64,000 bases of DNA, taken from NCBI GenBank assembly GCA_965219935.1, contig CBDCOU010000003.1, forward strand, positions 1,240,001-1,304,000. Direction: 5' to 3'. The stretch is from Bin34 sp965219935 (lineage in GTDB: Bacteria; Chloroflexota; Anaerolineae; Caldilineales; Caldilineaceae). The position numbers were made by a program, and so were the translations under genes. Positions 10,127 through 19,202 of this stretch are shown here, piece after piece (the first letter of the stretch is position 1; each line of letters starts with the position of its first letter). A model generated the notes under the pieces. The model worked only from the letters and a program-made list of their open reading frames with translations. It had not been told where the DNA came from and made no database searches.

Positions 10127-10885
10127 ATGAAAACGAACACGGCCCTGGCCAAAATGAAAGCGGGAGAGCCGGCGTTCGGTTTGTCGATGGGGCTTGGAAT
10201 CCCCGACACCGGCGCGATTCTCAGCGGGAGCGGCGCCGAGTTCGTCATGGTCGACCGCCAGCACGGAAACTGGGATGAACGGGATGTTGGGAGGGCCATT
10301 GCCCAGATCAACCTCGGCGCGGCCACGCCCATGGCTCGTGTCGCCACCAACGACTATCGCCTGATTGGGCAACTCCTGGACAAGGGCATGCTGGGCATCA
10401 TCGTGCCCATGGTGGACACGCCGGAGGATGCCCGGCGCGTGGCCGACGCCTGCCTGTTGCCGCCGCTGGGCCGTCGCTCGTGGGGCTGGAACCAGGCGGG
10501 CATGTACGGCGACGACTACGCGGACTGCATCAACGACGAGTTGTTTGTGGCAGTCCAGCTTGAAAGTGTTGCGGCCGTCGACAACGCCGAAGCGATTCTG
10601 GCAACGCCCGGCATCACGGGTTGTTGGACGGGGCCGTCCGACCTGGCGCTGTCCCTGGGATTCCACCCGTCGGAGATGGACACGCGGGACGAGCACCGGT
10701 TGGCACTGGAACGGGTACTGGCCGCCTGCCGCGACACAGGCAAGATTCCCGGCATCGCCGGACGCGGCCTGGAGGATGCCCGCAGACGACGCCTGCAGGG
10801 CTTTCAGTTCATTACCGTAACCAGTGACGCAGCCCTGATTGCACAAGGGGCATCCGCGGCACGCTCCTCATTGGACAACCTGTAG
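10127..10885 (+). CDS. HpcH/HpaI family aldolase (2-dehydro-3-deoxyacid aldolase type)
   Basis: This 252-residue class II (metal-dependent) aldolase belongs to the HpcH/HpaI family, whose members cleave 2-keto-3-deoxy acids to pyruvate plus an aldehyde. Recognisable features are the phosphoenolpyruvate/pyruvate-binding start of the barrel, the DRQHGNWD motif that carries the catalytic His, the metal-binding Glu in VAVQLES and the metal-binding Asp in GPSDLALSLG. The length is typical. The ATG at 10127 lies 121 bases from the divergent M20 gene start. The true substrate cannot be told; family relatives act on 4-hydroxy-2-oxoheptanedioate or deoxy-aldonates. Confidence 0.88.
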   Translation: MKTNTALAKMKAGEPAFGLSMGLGIPDTGAILSGSGAEFVMVDRQHGNWDERDVGRAIAQINLGAATPMARVATNDYRLIGQLLDKGMLGIIVPMVDTPEDARRVADACLLPPLGRRSWGWNQAGMYGDDYADCINDELFVAVQLESVAAVDNAEAILATPGITGCWTGPSDLALSLGFHPSEMDTRDEHRLALERVLAACRDTGKIPGIAGRGLEDARRRRLQGFQFITVTSDAALIAQGASAARSSLDNL

Positions 10886-10912
10886 CCGTCCGGGCGCGGA
10901 TGCCCCGTGAGG

Positions 10913-11731
10913 TCAGTGTCCGTGGGCACCACGGGCCAGTTCCCGAGCCAGGCTTTTCACTGCATCCGCACCATCGGGGCCATCGGCCGCCTTGACCAGA
11001 GCAGAACCCACGATGGCCCCGTCCGCAATCGAGGCCACCCGGGCCGCCTGCACACCGTTGCTAACTCCGAAGCCGATGCAAACCGGGGTGTCCGTGTCGG
11101 CCCGCACCTGCGCCACCAAGTCCGTCAGGTAGTCCGGCAGCGATGCACGGGCCCCGGTGGTGCCCAACACGCTCACCAGATAGACAAATCCCGTGCTGCG
11201 GGAAGTCACCAGTTCGATGCGCTCGCGTGAACTGGACGGAGCCAGGAGATACACAAGCGCCAGGCCGGCTTCGCGGCAGGCTTCCTCCATCTCCTCGCCC
11301 TCGTCCGGCGGCAGGTCGGGGATGATGAAACCATCAAACCCCGCCTGGGCTGCATCCTCGATGAACCGATCGGTTCCGTAGTTGAAGATGGGGTTGTAGT
11401 ACGACATGGCACAGAACGGCTGGGTGATCCCTGCCTCCCGCAATTCCTGGGCAATGTCAAGACAGTCCCGTGTTTTCATGCCGTTCAACAATGCCCTGTG
11501 GGTGGCAGCCTGAATGGTGGGCCCATCGGCCAATGGATCACTGAAGGGAAACCCGATCTCGAACAGATCGGCTCCGGCATCGGCCATCGACCGCATCATG
11601 GCCACGGACTCCGACCGGGAAGGGAATCCGGACGGGAAATACGGCATGAAGGCAGCCGTGGTGTCGCCTTGCCGGTTGGCAATCGCCGATCTGATGCGCT
11701 CCACGCCTGTCATGGGATCGTTTCCGTTCAT
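10913..11731 (-). CDS. trpA: Tryptophan synthase alpha chain, distal duplicate copy
   Basis: This is the second and last trpA of the supraoperon, 272 residues. It converts indole-3-glycerol phosphate to indole and glyceraldehyde 3-phosphate. The catalytic Glu58 and Asp69 (Salmonella Glu49 and Asp60) stand in FEIGFPFSDPLADG, and the loop-6 region LGTTGARASL is intact, so the enzyme looks functional. By hand alignment it differs from the proximal copy at about 43 of 272 positions (about 84% identity). Differences concentrate near residues 11-15, 32-34 and the surface helices; the early motif is FPSGFP here and VLLGFP in the other copy. The start matches the other copy at MNGNDPMTG; the ATG six codons later is an alternative. 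It lies 248 bases after the other trpA. Confidence 0.93.
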   Translation of the reverse strand: MNGNDPMTGVERIRSAIANRQGDTTAAFMPYFPSGFPSRSESVAMMRSMADAGADLFEIGFPFSDPLADGPTIQAATHRALLNGMKTRDCLDIAQELREAGITQPFCAMSYYNPIFNYGTDRFIEDAAQAGFDGFIIPDLPPDEGEEMEEACREAGLALVYLLAPSSSRERIELVTSRSTGFVYLVSVLGTTGARASLPDYLTDLVAQVRADTDTPVCIGFGVSNGVQAARVASIADGAIVGSALVKAADGPDGADAVKSLARELARGAHGH

Positions 11732-11753
11732 GTGAATTGGGCCTTTGGTTGGA

Positions 11754-11778
11754 CTCGGTGGCCAGGGGACAGTTCGAA
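11754..11778 (-). pseudogene. Remnant of the trpB 3' end upstream of the distal trpA
   Basis: The sequence just before the distal trpA (11732-11778) aligns almost base for base with the sequence before the proximal trpA (12799-12845), which includes the last codons and stop of trpB. In this copy the codons for the ELSPG tail remain readable but the stop codon is lost. Homology ends near 11778. This marks the left breakpoint of the tandem duplication. Confidence 0.75.
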
Positions 11779-11979
11779 AGTGAATTCCGACAATCCATGG
11801 CATACGGACTCGCCAACACTGGGATTATGCCTGCCAGCCTGTGCGGAAACTTGAATTCCGCCAATGTGTCATGTGTCCCTGACGCAAAGGAGCGTTGGCA
11901 CCCAGTGGTGGATGGTTTACGGCCGACGTCCCAGGGGGTTGAACCGCGACTGGCAACTTCCCCAGCGTCCGTCCCGATG

Positions 11980-12798
11980 TCAGTGCCCGTGAGCGCCCTG
12001 TGCGAGATTGCGGGCCAGACACTTCACCGCATCCGCTCCATTGGGACCTGCAACAGCGTCAATCAGGGCGGAAGCCACAATGGCACCGTCCGCAATCGAG
12101 GCCACCTGGGCGGCCTGTGCGCCATTGCTGACCCCGAATCCGACACAGACCGGAGTGTCCGTGTCGGCCTGCACCAGCGCCACCAGATCCGTCAGGTAGT
12201 CCGGCAAAGACGCACGGGCCCCGGTGGTGCCCAACACGCTTACCAGATAGATGAATCCCGTACTGTGCTCCGCGACCAACGCAACGCGTTCCCGCGAACT
12301 GGACGGAGCCAGGAGGTATACCAGTGCCAAGCCGGCATCACGGCAGGCCGCCTCCATCTCCCCGCCTTCGTCCGGCGGCAGGTCGGGGATGATGAAACCG
12401 TCGAACCCGGCCTGCACCGCATCCTCAATGAACCGGTCGGATCCATAGTTGAAGATTGGGTTGTAGTACGACATGGCACAGAACGGCTGGGTGATCCCTG
12501 CATCCCGCAGTTCCTTGGCAATGTCGAGACATTCCCGTGTGGTCATGCCGTTCAGCAGCGCCCTGTGGGTCGCGGCCTGGATGGTAGGTCCGTCGGCCAG
12601 CGGATCGCTGAAGGGAAACGCAATCTCGAACAGGTCGGCCCCGGCGTCGGCCAGCGTCCGCACCATGGCCACGGACTCCATGCGCGAGGGAAACCCCAAC
12701 AGGACATAGGGCATGAACGCGGCTGTGGCATCGCCTTGCCGTTTGGCAATCGCCGCTCCGACACGTCCCACTCCTGTCATGGGGTCGTTCCCGTTCAT
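11980..12798 (-). CDS. trpA: Tryptophan synthase alpha chain, proximal copy
   Basis: This is the first trpA, 272 residues, placed 23 bases after the trpB stop as in normal trpBA pairs. It has the catalytic Glu and Asp in FEIAFPFSDPLADG (Gly replaced by Ala two residues after Glu, compared with the distal copy), the phosphate-binding GFGVSNGAQ and the LGTTGARASL loop. Location and spacing make it the likely main partner of TrpB. Between it and the distal copy lie 248 bases of spacer without a gene, containing two similar TGAATTCCG segments. The start ATG was chosen because the duplicate begins with the identical seven residues. Confidence 0.95.
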   Translation of the reverse strand: MNGNDPMTGVGRVGAAIAKRQGDATAAFMPYVLLGFPSRMESVAMVRTLADAGADLFEIAFPFSDPLADGPTIQAATHRALLNGMTTRECLDIAKELRDAGITQPFCAMSYYNPIFNYGSDRFIEDAVQAGFDGFIIPDLPPDEGGEMEAACRDAGLALVYLLAPSSSRERVALVAEHSTGFIYLVSVLGTTGARASLPDYLTDLVALVQADTDTPVCVGFGVSNGAQAAQVASIADGAIVASALIDAVAGPNGADAVKCLARNLAQGAHGH

Positions 12799-12821
12799 AT
12801 GAATTGGGCCTTGGATTGGAC

Positions 12822-14078
12822 TCAGTCCCCTGGGGACAGTTCGGCCATCACGGTATCCAAATCCTTGTCGCCCCGTCCGCTTAGCGACACCAGGACCACG
12901 TCGTCGGACGAAACATCGGACATCAGTTCCGGCAGCCAGCCCACGGCATGCGCACTCTCGAGGGCCGGAATGATGCCTTCCTGTCGACACAGGAGTTCGA
13001 ATCCCGCCAGTGCCTGTTCATCCGTACAATAGAAGTATTCGGCCCGTTCCCGATCCCGCAACAGGGCATGCTCCGGTCCGACGCTGGCATAGTCCAGCCC
13101 GGCCGAAATGGAGTGGGTAAGGGCGATCTGTCCGTCCTCGTCCTGCAGGACATAGCTGCGGGTTCCGTGCAGGACACCCAATCGGCCCATCTTCGGATCG
13201 GCGAACCGGGCGGCATGCTTGTGGCTGTCTATGCCGCGGCCTCCGGCCTCCACGCCGACCAGCCGAACCCCTGGATCCATCACAAACGGGTAGAACATGC
13301 CAATCGCGTTGCTGCCGCCGCCCACACAGGCCACAACAACATCCGGCAGCTGCCCCGGCCCCACGGACGGGTCCAGCATCTGTCGGCGGGCCTCCCGCCC
13401 GATCACGGACTGCAGGTTGCGCACCATGACCGGAAACGGATGGGGGCCCAGGGCACTGCCCAGCAGATAGTGCGTGTCCGGCACATTGGTGACCCAGTCG
13501 CGGATGGCTTCGTTGATGGCATCCTTGAGAGTCTGGCTGCCGCTGGACACTTCCCTGACATCCGCCCCCAACAGACGCATGCGAAACACATTGGGTGCCT
13601 GGCGTGCCATGTCCACGGAGCCCATGTAGACCACGCATTCCATGTCCAACAGCGCGCAAGCGGTCGCCGTGGCCACACCGTGCTGACCGGCCCCCGTCTC
13701 GGCCACGACCCGGTTCTTGCCCAGGATGCGCTTCACCATGAGCGCCTGCCCCAAAGCGTTGTTGATCTTGTGGGCACCGGTATGGGCCAGATCTTCCCGC
13801 TTGAGGTAGATCTCAGGGCCGCCGAAGTGCTCGGTCAACCGCCTGGCATGCGTCAAGGGCGTGGGCCGTCCCACATAGGTCTCCAGCAGCGAATTGAGTT
13901 CGGTGCGGAAGTCTTCATCCTGCATGGCGGTGGCGTGGATGTCCTCCAGCTCCGCCAAGGCCGGCATCAGCGTCTCGGGCACATATTTGCCGCCGTACGG
14001 TCCAAACCTGCCTCGTGAGTCCGGGTAGTGAACCCCGTAGTCGTCCGCCTGGAAAATGGCATCAATTGGGTCAACCAT
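12822..14078 (-). CDS. trpB: Tryptophan synthase beta chain
   Basis: This 418-residue PLP enzyme condenses indole with serine to give tryptophan. The PLP lysine is Lys104 in TGAHKINN, the phosphate-binding loop is GGGSNAIG, and the catalytic Glu follows in the AETGAGQHG segment. The sequence is of the TrpB1 type that works with TrpA. It starts 4 bases after the aroE stop and is followed by two trpA copies. No trpE, G, D, C or F gene is in the window, so the early tryptophan pathway must lie elsewhere. Confidence 0.96.
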   Translation of the reverse strand: MVDPIDAIFQADDYGVHYPDSRGRFGPYGGKYVPETLMPALAELEDIHATAMQDEDFRTELNSLLETYVGRPTPLTHARRLTEHFGGPEIYLKREDLAHTGAHKINNALGQALMVKRILGKNRVVAETGAGQHGVATATACALLDMECVVYMGSVDMARQAPNVFRMRLLGADVREVSSGSQTLKDAINEAIRDWVTNVPDTHYLLGSALGPHPFPVMVRNLQSVIGREARRQMLDPSVGPGQLPDVVVACVGGGSNAIGMFYPFVMDPGVRLVGVEAGGRGIDSHKHAARFADPKMGRLGVLHGTRSYVLQDEDGQIALTHSISAGLDYASVGPEHALLRDRERAEYFYCTDEQALAGFELLCRQEGIIPALESAHAVGWLPELMSDVSSDDVVLVSLSGRGDKDLDTVMAELSPGD

Positions 14079-14082
14079 GGGT

Positions 14083-14961
14083 TTAAAGTCCTAGATGTAG
14101 TTTCAGTTCCCTTCGCATAAGGTCGAGGTCGGGCCACCGGCCGGTCCAGATCTCAAAGGACCGGGCCCCCTGCCGGACCAGCATCTCCATGCCACCGATG
14201 CATTGCGCACCGCCCTGTCCGGCCCGCTGCAGGAACAAGGTGGTCGGAGGGTTGTAAACCAGGTCGTACGCCCATTGTCCGGACCGCCACGGAAAGTCCG
14301 GAGCCACGGGACACGTGCCAATGTTCGGATCCATGCCCAGCGAGGTTGCATTCACCACCAGGTCCACTTCGCGGCCCGTTTCCCATACTTCGCGGCCCGC
14401 ATCAACCACCCGCAGCGTTGCCCCGGGATAGAGATCACGCAAATCCCGGATCAGGTCCTCGGCCCGGACACGCGTCCGATTGTGGATGCGGACATTCCGA
14501 CAGCCAGCCTCAAGCAGACCGGTCAGCACGGCGCGGGCCGAGCCACCGGCTCCCAGTACCAGCGCCGATCCACGCCGCGCCTGCCATCCCGCCTCTTCCA
14601 ACACGGAGTAGAACCCCCACACATCCGTGTTGTCGCCTTCGAGACGGCCATCCGCGGCCACCGTCAGCGTATTGACCGCCCCCGCGGCCCGGGCCACGGA
14701 CGAAATCCCCGAGAGATGGGACATGACACTCTGCTTGTGCGGAATGGTCACGTTGGCACCCTGAAACCCCAGCGCACCCAGACCCCGCACCGCTTCGCCA
14801 ATCCGTTGCTGCGGGTCCACAGGCACGGGTAGCGGCAGATAGACCCAGTCCATGCCGGCCGCCGCGAAGGCGGCGTTGTGCATCCGGGGCGAGCCGGAAT
14901 GCCCAACCGGCCAGCCAATCAGTCCGACCTTGTGGGTGCGCGGCGTGATGGCTTCAGTCAT
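14083..14961 (-). CDS. aroE: Shikimate dehydrogenase
   Basis: This 292-residue enzyme reduces 3-dehydroshikimate to shikimate with NADPH. The substrate-binding SGSPRMHN, the catalytic Lys in NVTIPHK and Asp in GDNTD are present, as are the nucleotide-binding GAGGSARA and the NRT motif typical of NADP-preferring enzymes. Its ATG overlaps the end of aroA by eight bases (ATGACTGA), which fixes the start and implies translational coupling. A longer frame upstream is just aroA sequence out of frame. Confidence 0.94.
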   Translation of the reverse strand: MTEAITPRTHKVGLIGWPVGHSGSPRMHNAAFAAAGMDWVYLPLPVPVDPQQRIGEAVRGLGALGFQGANVTIPHKQSVMSHLSGISSVARAAGAVNTLTVAADGRLEGDNTDVWGFYSVLEEAGWQARRGSALVLGAGGSARAVLTGLLEAGCRNVRIHNRTRVRAEDLIRDLRDLYPGATLRVVDAGREVWETGREVDLVVNATSLGMDPNIGTCPVAPDFPWRSGQWAYDLVYNPPTTLFLQRAGQGGAQCIGGMEMLVRQGARSFEIWTGRWPDLDLMRRELKLHLGL

Positions 14962-16276
14962 CCGCAGCCCCCCGTGCAACCGTACCGCCAAGAGCCGCCA
15001 GGGTATCCGCAAACCCTGGGAAACTGTCGTCTGTCACGTCCGCGCCAATGACCCGGGTCTCGCCCAGTGCTGCCAGACCGGCCACGCTCAGCAACATCGC
15101 CAACCGGTGATCGCCACGGCTGTCCACCCTCGCTCCCCGCAGCCTGCTGTCGCCGTCAATCTCAAAACCGTCGTCCGTTCCATGTACCTCGGCACCCAGC
15201 CGGGCCAGTTGCCGTTCGGTGTCCAGGATGCGGTTGGACTCCTTGACTTTCAGCTCCTGTGCGTCGCGAATGCGGGAGGGACCCTCCGCCTGACTGCAGG
15301 CGAGCGCCAACAGCGGCAGTTCGTCGATCATGCGCACGATCAGGTCTCCACCAAACTCGGAGCCGCGGAGCGGAGCGCAACCCACCTCCAGATCCCCGAC
15401 AGCCTCCCCCGCAACTTCCCGGCGGTTGGCCACCCGAATGTCGGCACCCATCTGCAGAAGGGCATCCACCAGGCCGGTGCGCGTTGGATTGAGACCCACG
15501 TCCACAATCCGCAGCCGGCTGCCGGGGACAATGCAGGCCGCCACCATCAGGAACGCGGCCGATGACGGATCTCCCGGAACGGCCACGTGGGTCTCATGCA
15601 GGCATTGCGGAGGTTCCAGCGTGATGCGCCGGCCTTCATTTGCAACATTCACGCCCATGCCGCGCAGCATGCACTCCGTGTGATCCCTGGTCGGACCGGG
15701 TTCGATCACAGTCGTGGCCGAATCGGCATACAGGCCCGCCAACAACAGACAGGACTTGACCTGGGCACTGGCCACGGGCATCGCATACTTCACTCCCCGC
15801 AGGGGATGGGCCGGGGGCTGAACCATCAATGGCGCCGTACCACCTCCGTCGGCACCGGAGATGGACGCGCCCATGTTCCGGAGCGGCGCGACCACGCGGT
15901 CCATGGGCCGCGTGCACAGCTGGGGCGATCCGGTCAACTCGGACGCGAACCTCTGTCCGGCCATGAGGCCGCTTAGCAGACGCATCGTGGTACCGGAATT
16001 CCGGCAGTCCAGAGGTCCGTCCGGCGATCGCAAGCCGTGCAGGCCCACTCCGTGGACTGTCAGGTCGGCAGCGGAATGGCGCTCGATGTCCACGCCGAGC
16101 GACTGCATGATGCCAACGGTAGCCAGGCAGTCGCGCCCGTCCAGGAATCCGGTCACCCTGGTCGGACCTTCGCCCAAGGCTCCCAACAGGACCGAACGGT
16201 GGCTGATCGATTTGTCTCCGGGAACGCGGATGCCGCCCGCCAACGCCGCGCCGCCCTGAATCCTGAGTGTATCCAC
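14954..16276 (-). CDS. aroA: 3-phosphoshikimate 1-carboxyvinyltransferase (EPSP synthase)
   Basis: This 440-residue enzyme joins shikimate 3-phosphate and phosphoenolpyruvate in the sixth shikimate step. Clear signatures are PGDKSISHRSVLLGAL at the N-terminus, LDCRNSGTTMRLLSG near residue 90, KESNR around residue 342 and the GDHRLAML motif near residue 390. The GTG start has a purine-rich AGGGGATAAGG before it. The LDCRNSGTTMR region contains Cys and lacks the LGNAGTAMRPL context of plant-type enzymes, so it may be a class II enzyme; I cannot classify it firmly. It overlaps aroE downstream. Confidence 0.95.
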   Translation of the reverse strand: MDTLRIQGGAALAGGIRVPGDKSISHRSVLLGALGEGPTRVTGFLDGRDCLATVGIMQSLGVDIERHSAADLTVHGVGLHGLRSPDGPLDCRNSGTTMRLLSGLMAGQRFASELTGSPQLCTRPMDRVVAPLRNMGASISGADGGGTAPLMVQPPAHPLRGVKYAMPVASAQVKSCLLLAGLYADSATTVIEPGPTRDHTECMLRGMGVNVANEGRRITLEPPQCLHETHVAVPGDPSSAAFLMVAACIVPGSRLRIVDVGLNPTRTGLVDALLQMGADIRVANRREVAGEAVGDLEVGCAPLRGSEFGGDLIVRMIDELPLLALACSQAEGPSRIRDAQELKVKESNRILDTERQLARLGAEVHGTDDGFEIDGDSRLRGARVDSRGDHRLAMLLSVAGLAALGETRVIGADVTDDSFPGFADTLAALGGTVARGAADD

Positions 16277-16294
16277 GCCTTATCCCCTCTCTCG

Positions 16295-17194
16295 TCAAAT
16301 CTCCGGGCGGTTGCGCTCCATCCAAGCCGCATACCAGGCCAGCCGGGCATCCCGGTTTGAAGACAACCGGACCACCAATTCATCCTCCTGCCGCTCCACC
16401 AGCATTGAACGCAGCTCCCGGATCTCGTCGATAAACCGGTCCAGTTGGCGGTGGACGTTCTCTCGATTGGTCATCAGAATGTCAATGAACATGCCGGCCT
16501 CGCTGGCCGCAACCCTTGACGTGTCGCGGAAACCGCCGGCCGCGCATTCCCAGACCTCCGGATCGTGCTCACCGGCCCGGACAACGCTGCCCACCAGTGC
16601 GCTGGACAGCAGGAATGGCACGTGGCTTATGGCAGCCACCACCCGATCGTGCTTGTGGGGCTCCATCATCAACGGGTGAGCCCCGACGGCCACGACCAAT
16701 TCGCGAAACACGTCCACGGTCCGGCTCGAAGTCCGTTCCAGGGGGGTCAAAATCCAGGTCGCGTTGTCAAACAGTCCTCGTTCCGCCGAGTCGAAACCGC
16801 TTGTTTCCTTGCCGGCCATCGGATGCGTGGCAATCGGCTGGACATGTGCGGGCATCCTTTCCATGGCCTTGACGACCTCGACGCTGGTGCTGCCAACATC
16901 AGCAACGACGGCCCCCTCCTTGAGGTGGCCGGAAATTCGTTCCAGCTGTCCGATTGCGATGCGGACCGGCGAGGCAAGAATCACGATATCGACTCCCTGG
17001 ACGCCGGTCTGCAAACTGGTGGTTCCCTGGTCGATGATCCCCTCCGCGATGCCGCGCGCCACCGTATGGGACGATCGGCTGACGCCGCGCACCTCGCGGC
17101 AAACCTTGAGGCGGGTAAGGTCGGCGCACAGGCTGGCGCCAATTAGGCCCAGGCCGACCACCGCAACGCGGCAGTCGGCCAATGTAAACGACAT
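16295..17194 (-). CDS. tyrA: Prephenate dehydrogenase
   Basis: This 299-residue NAD(P)-dependent enzyme oxidatively decarboxylates prephenate to 4-hydroxyphenylpyruvate on the tyrosine branch. It opens with a Rossmann motif, VAVVGLGLIGASL. The family motif with the catalytic His is ATHPMAGKETSGF, and the helical dimerisation domain contains HKHDRVVAAISHVPFLLS. No chorismate mutase or ACT domain is fused, in line with a separate aroH in the same operon. A GGAAG element precedes the ATG. Confidence 0.93.
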   Translation of the reverse strand: MSFTLADCRVAVVGLGLIGASLCADLTRLKVCREVRGVSRSSHTVARGIAEGIIDQGTTSLQTGVQGVDIVILASPVRIAIGQLERISGHLKEGAVVADVGSTSVEVVKAMERMPAHVQPIATHPMAGKETSGFDSAERGLFDNATWILTPLERTSSRTVDVFRELVVAVGAHPLMMEPHKHDRVVAAISHVPFLLSSALVGSVVRAGEHDPEVWECAAGGFRDTSRVAASEAGMFIDILMTNRENVHRQLDRFIDEIRELRSMLVERQEDELVVRLSSNRDARLAWYAAWMERNRPEI

Positions 17195-17237
17195 GGGTCT
17201 TCCTGGTCGGGTGGGTGGGGTTGCAATCCGGGCCGGA

Positions 17238-18254
17238 TTAGATGGAACGGTCGACCGCCGCCGCCACCCGCTTCAGGTCCTTCATCAGCGCCGCGAAATT
17301 CTTGAGTGTCAGGCTCTGCGCCCCGTCACTCTTGGCCTGGGCGGGGTTGGGGTGCACCTCGATCATCACGCCGTCGGCGCCTGCTGCCACCGCCGACTTC
17401 GAAATCGGGTTCACCAGGTCCCACTTGCCGGTGCCGTGTGCCGGGTCCGCGATCACCGGCAGATGGGTCAGGTTCTGCAACACCGGGATCGCATTGACAT
17501 CGAAGGTGTTGCGCGTGTAGGTCTCGAAGGTGCGGATCCCGCGTTCACACAGCATCACGTTCATGTTGCCTTCGCTAAGGATGTACTCCGCGCTCATGAG
17601 CAGCTCCTCCAGCGTGCCGGCGAGGCCCCGCTTGAGGAACACGGGCTTGCTGGCCCGGCCCAGGGCCTTGAGCAGGGGATAGTTCTGGGTGTTGCGGGCA
17701 CCCACCTGAAAGATGTCGGTGTACTGCTCGACCAGGTCAATGTCCTCGACGCTCATCACTTCGGTGATGATGGACAGGCCCGTCTTTTCGCGGGCCTCCG
17801 CCAGGTGTTCCAGCCCTTCATGGCCCAGTCCCTGAAAGCTGTAGGGCGATGAACGGGGCTTGAAGGCGCCGCCGCGCAGGAACTGCGCCCCGGTATCGGC
17901 CACTGCATGGGCCGTCTCCAAGATCTGCTCGCGGGTCTCCACGCTGCAGGGACCCGCAAACACGGCCACGCGATCCCCACCGATTTGGGAACCGTTGACG
18001 TTGATGACGGTCTTCTTCTGGGTGAAGTCGCGGCTGGCCGCCTTGAACGGTTGCATGATGCGCATGGTCTTCTCCACACCCGGCAGGACCTCAAACGAAT
18101 CGCTGTCCAGTTCATGTTCATTGGCACCGATGATGCCGATGATCGTTCTGGCTTCGCCCTTGCTGATGTGCAGGCTGAAGCCCCGTTCCTCGATGTGCTG
18201 GGCGACCCGGGCAGTGTCGTCTGCGTCGGCTGTCTGTTTCATCACAACAATCAT
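17238..18254 (-). CDS. aroF: 3-deoxy-7-phosphoheptulonate synthase (DAHP synthase, type I-beta)
   Basis: This 338-residue enzyme catalyses the first committed step, phosphoenolpyruvate plus erythrose 4-phosphate to DAHP. Residues 1-75 form a ferredoxin-like regulatory domain like that of the Thermotoga enzyme, which binds Tyr or Phe as feedback inhibitors. The catalytic barrel follows, with FAGPCSVE, FLRGGAFKPRSSPYSFQG and the DPAHGTG and EVHPNP metal-site motifs. The start ATG is preceded by AAAGGAAA. No 3-dehydroquinate synthase (aroB), aroC, aroD or aroK is in the window. Confidence 0.94.
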   Translation of the reverse strand: MIVVMKQTADADDTARVAQHIEERGFSLHISKGEARTIIGIIGANEHELDSDSFEVLPGVEKTMRIMQPFKAASRDFTQKKTVINVNGSQIGGDRVAVFAGPCSVETREQILETAHAVADTGAQFLRGGAFKPRSSPYSFQGLGHEGLEHLAEAREKTGLSIITEVMSVEDIDLVEQYTDIFQVGARNTQNYPLLKALGRASKPVFLKRGLAGTLEELLMSAEYILSEGNMNVMLCERGIRTFETYTRNTFDVNAIPVLQNLTHLPVIADPAHGTGKWDLVNPISKSAVAAGADGVMIEVHPNPAQAKSDGAQSLTLKNFAALMKDLKRVAAAVDRSI

Positions 18255-18326
18255 GGTGTTGGTGTTTCCTTTGCTTGGCTGGGTTGAATGGGCAAGGGAT
18301 GCAAGACGTGCATATGGGCGGTGCGC

Positions 18327-19202
18327 CTACTTTCCGAATCCGGGGATGCGACCCGGCGACAGATCGTCCGGTTCGGGCGCTCTCGGAAAACTGCCGAGCA
18401 GCTTGAGGAAGGCGGTGTTGACCAGCAGCTGCGTGACCGCCTCCGAGACCGTCGGGTCCTCGACGTGGCCGAGGAATTCCATGAAGAACACATAGTTCCA
18501 CCTGCGATTGCGGCGCGGGAAACTGCTGATGTTGGTGAGGTTGATGTTCCGATCGGAAAACACCTGCAGGGCCTTGACCAGACTGCCGGGTTGATCCGGA
18601 ACCGCAAACAGCACCCCTGTCTTGCTGTCCTCCGTGCGTTCGGCGGTTTCGTGGCCAATCAAAAGAAACCTGGTCAAATTGCCCGGTCCGTCGGCTACGT
18701 CGCTGTCCACGATTTCGAGATCCCAGGTGTCGGCGGCGATCCGACTGGACAGCGCGGCGGTTCCCGGCGCGGGTTCCTCCACCAGCGACTTGGCGGCCCC
18801 GGCCGTGTCATACCAGTCCACCGGCACGAGGCTCTGGCGGGCCAGGTACTCCCGACACTGTTCCAGGGCCTGGGGATGGCTGCGCACGTGGGTGATTGCC
18901 TCCCGCGGGGAGCCCTCCGGCGGCCGGGCCACGACCAGGTTGTGGCGCACCGGGTACAGGATTTCCGCCGAAGCCTTGAAGTCGTAGTTCAGCAAAAGGT
19001 CGTTGATGCCGGTGACCGCGCCGCCCAGCGAGTTCTCCACGGGCACCATGCCGAACTCCGCCTCGCCGGCGTCCACCACGGCAAAGAGTTCGGCAAAGCT
19101 GCGGCAGGGCACCGTCCGGATCCCGGCGTCCTCTCCAAAATGCATGAGGATGGCCGCGTGGGAATAGGCACCGTGCTCGCCTTGGAAGGCAACTCTCATC
19201 AC
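18327..19202 (-). CDS. pheA: Prephenate dehydratase
   Basis: This 291-residue enzyme makes phenylpyruvate from prephenate. The PDT domain (residues 1-180) shows GEHGAYSHAA, VPVENSLGG and the catalytic TRF in NLTRFLLIG. The ACT domain follows (about 192-270). Its Phe-binding motifs are unusual: GSLVKAL stands where GALxxAL is usual, and SSFPRR where ESRP is usual, so feedback by phenylalanine may be altered. The start is GTG at 19202 or the adjacent ATG at 19199; both overlap the aroH stop, which shows translational coupling. Confidence 0.94.
   Translation of the reverse strand: MMRVAFQGEHGAYSHAAILMHFGEDAGIRTVPCRSFAELFAVVDAGEAEFGMVPVENSLGGAVTGINDLLLNYDFKASAEILYPVRHNLVVARPPEGSPREAITHVRSHPQALEQCREYLARQSLVPVDWYDTAGAAKSLVEEPAPGTAALSSRIAADTWDLEIVDSDVADGPGNLTRFLLIGHETAERTEDSKTGVLFAVPDQPGSLVKALQVFSDRNINLTNISSFPRRNRRWNYVFFMEFLGHVEDPTVSEAVTQLLVNTAFLKLLGSFPRAPEPDDLSPGRIPGFGK

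Noticed and set aside
8950..10278. 442-codon plus-strand frame opposite the M20 peptidase
   Set aside because: Antisense shadow of a gene with a complete active site.
11737..13032. 431-codon plus-strand frame across both trpA copies
   Set aside because: Shadow frame over two conserved genes and their spacer; its repeated sequence only reflects the trpA duplication.
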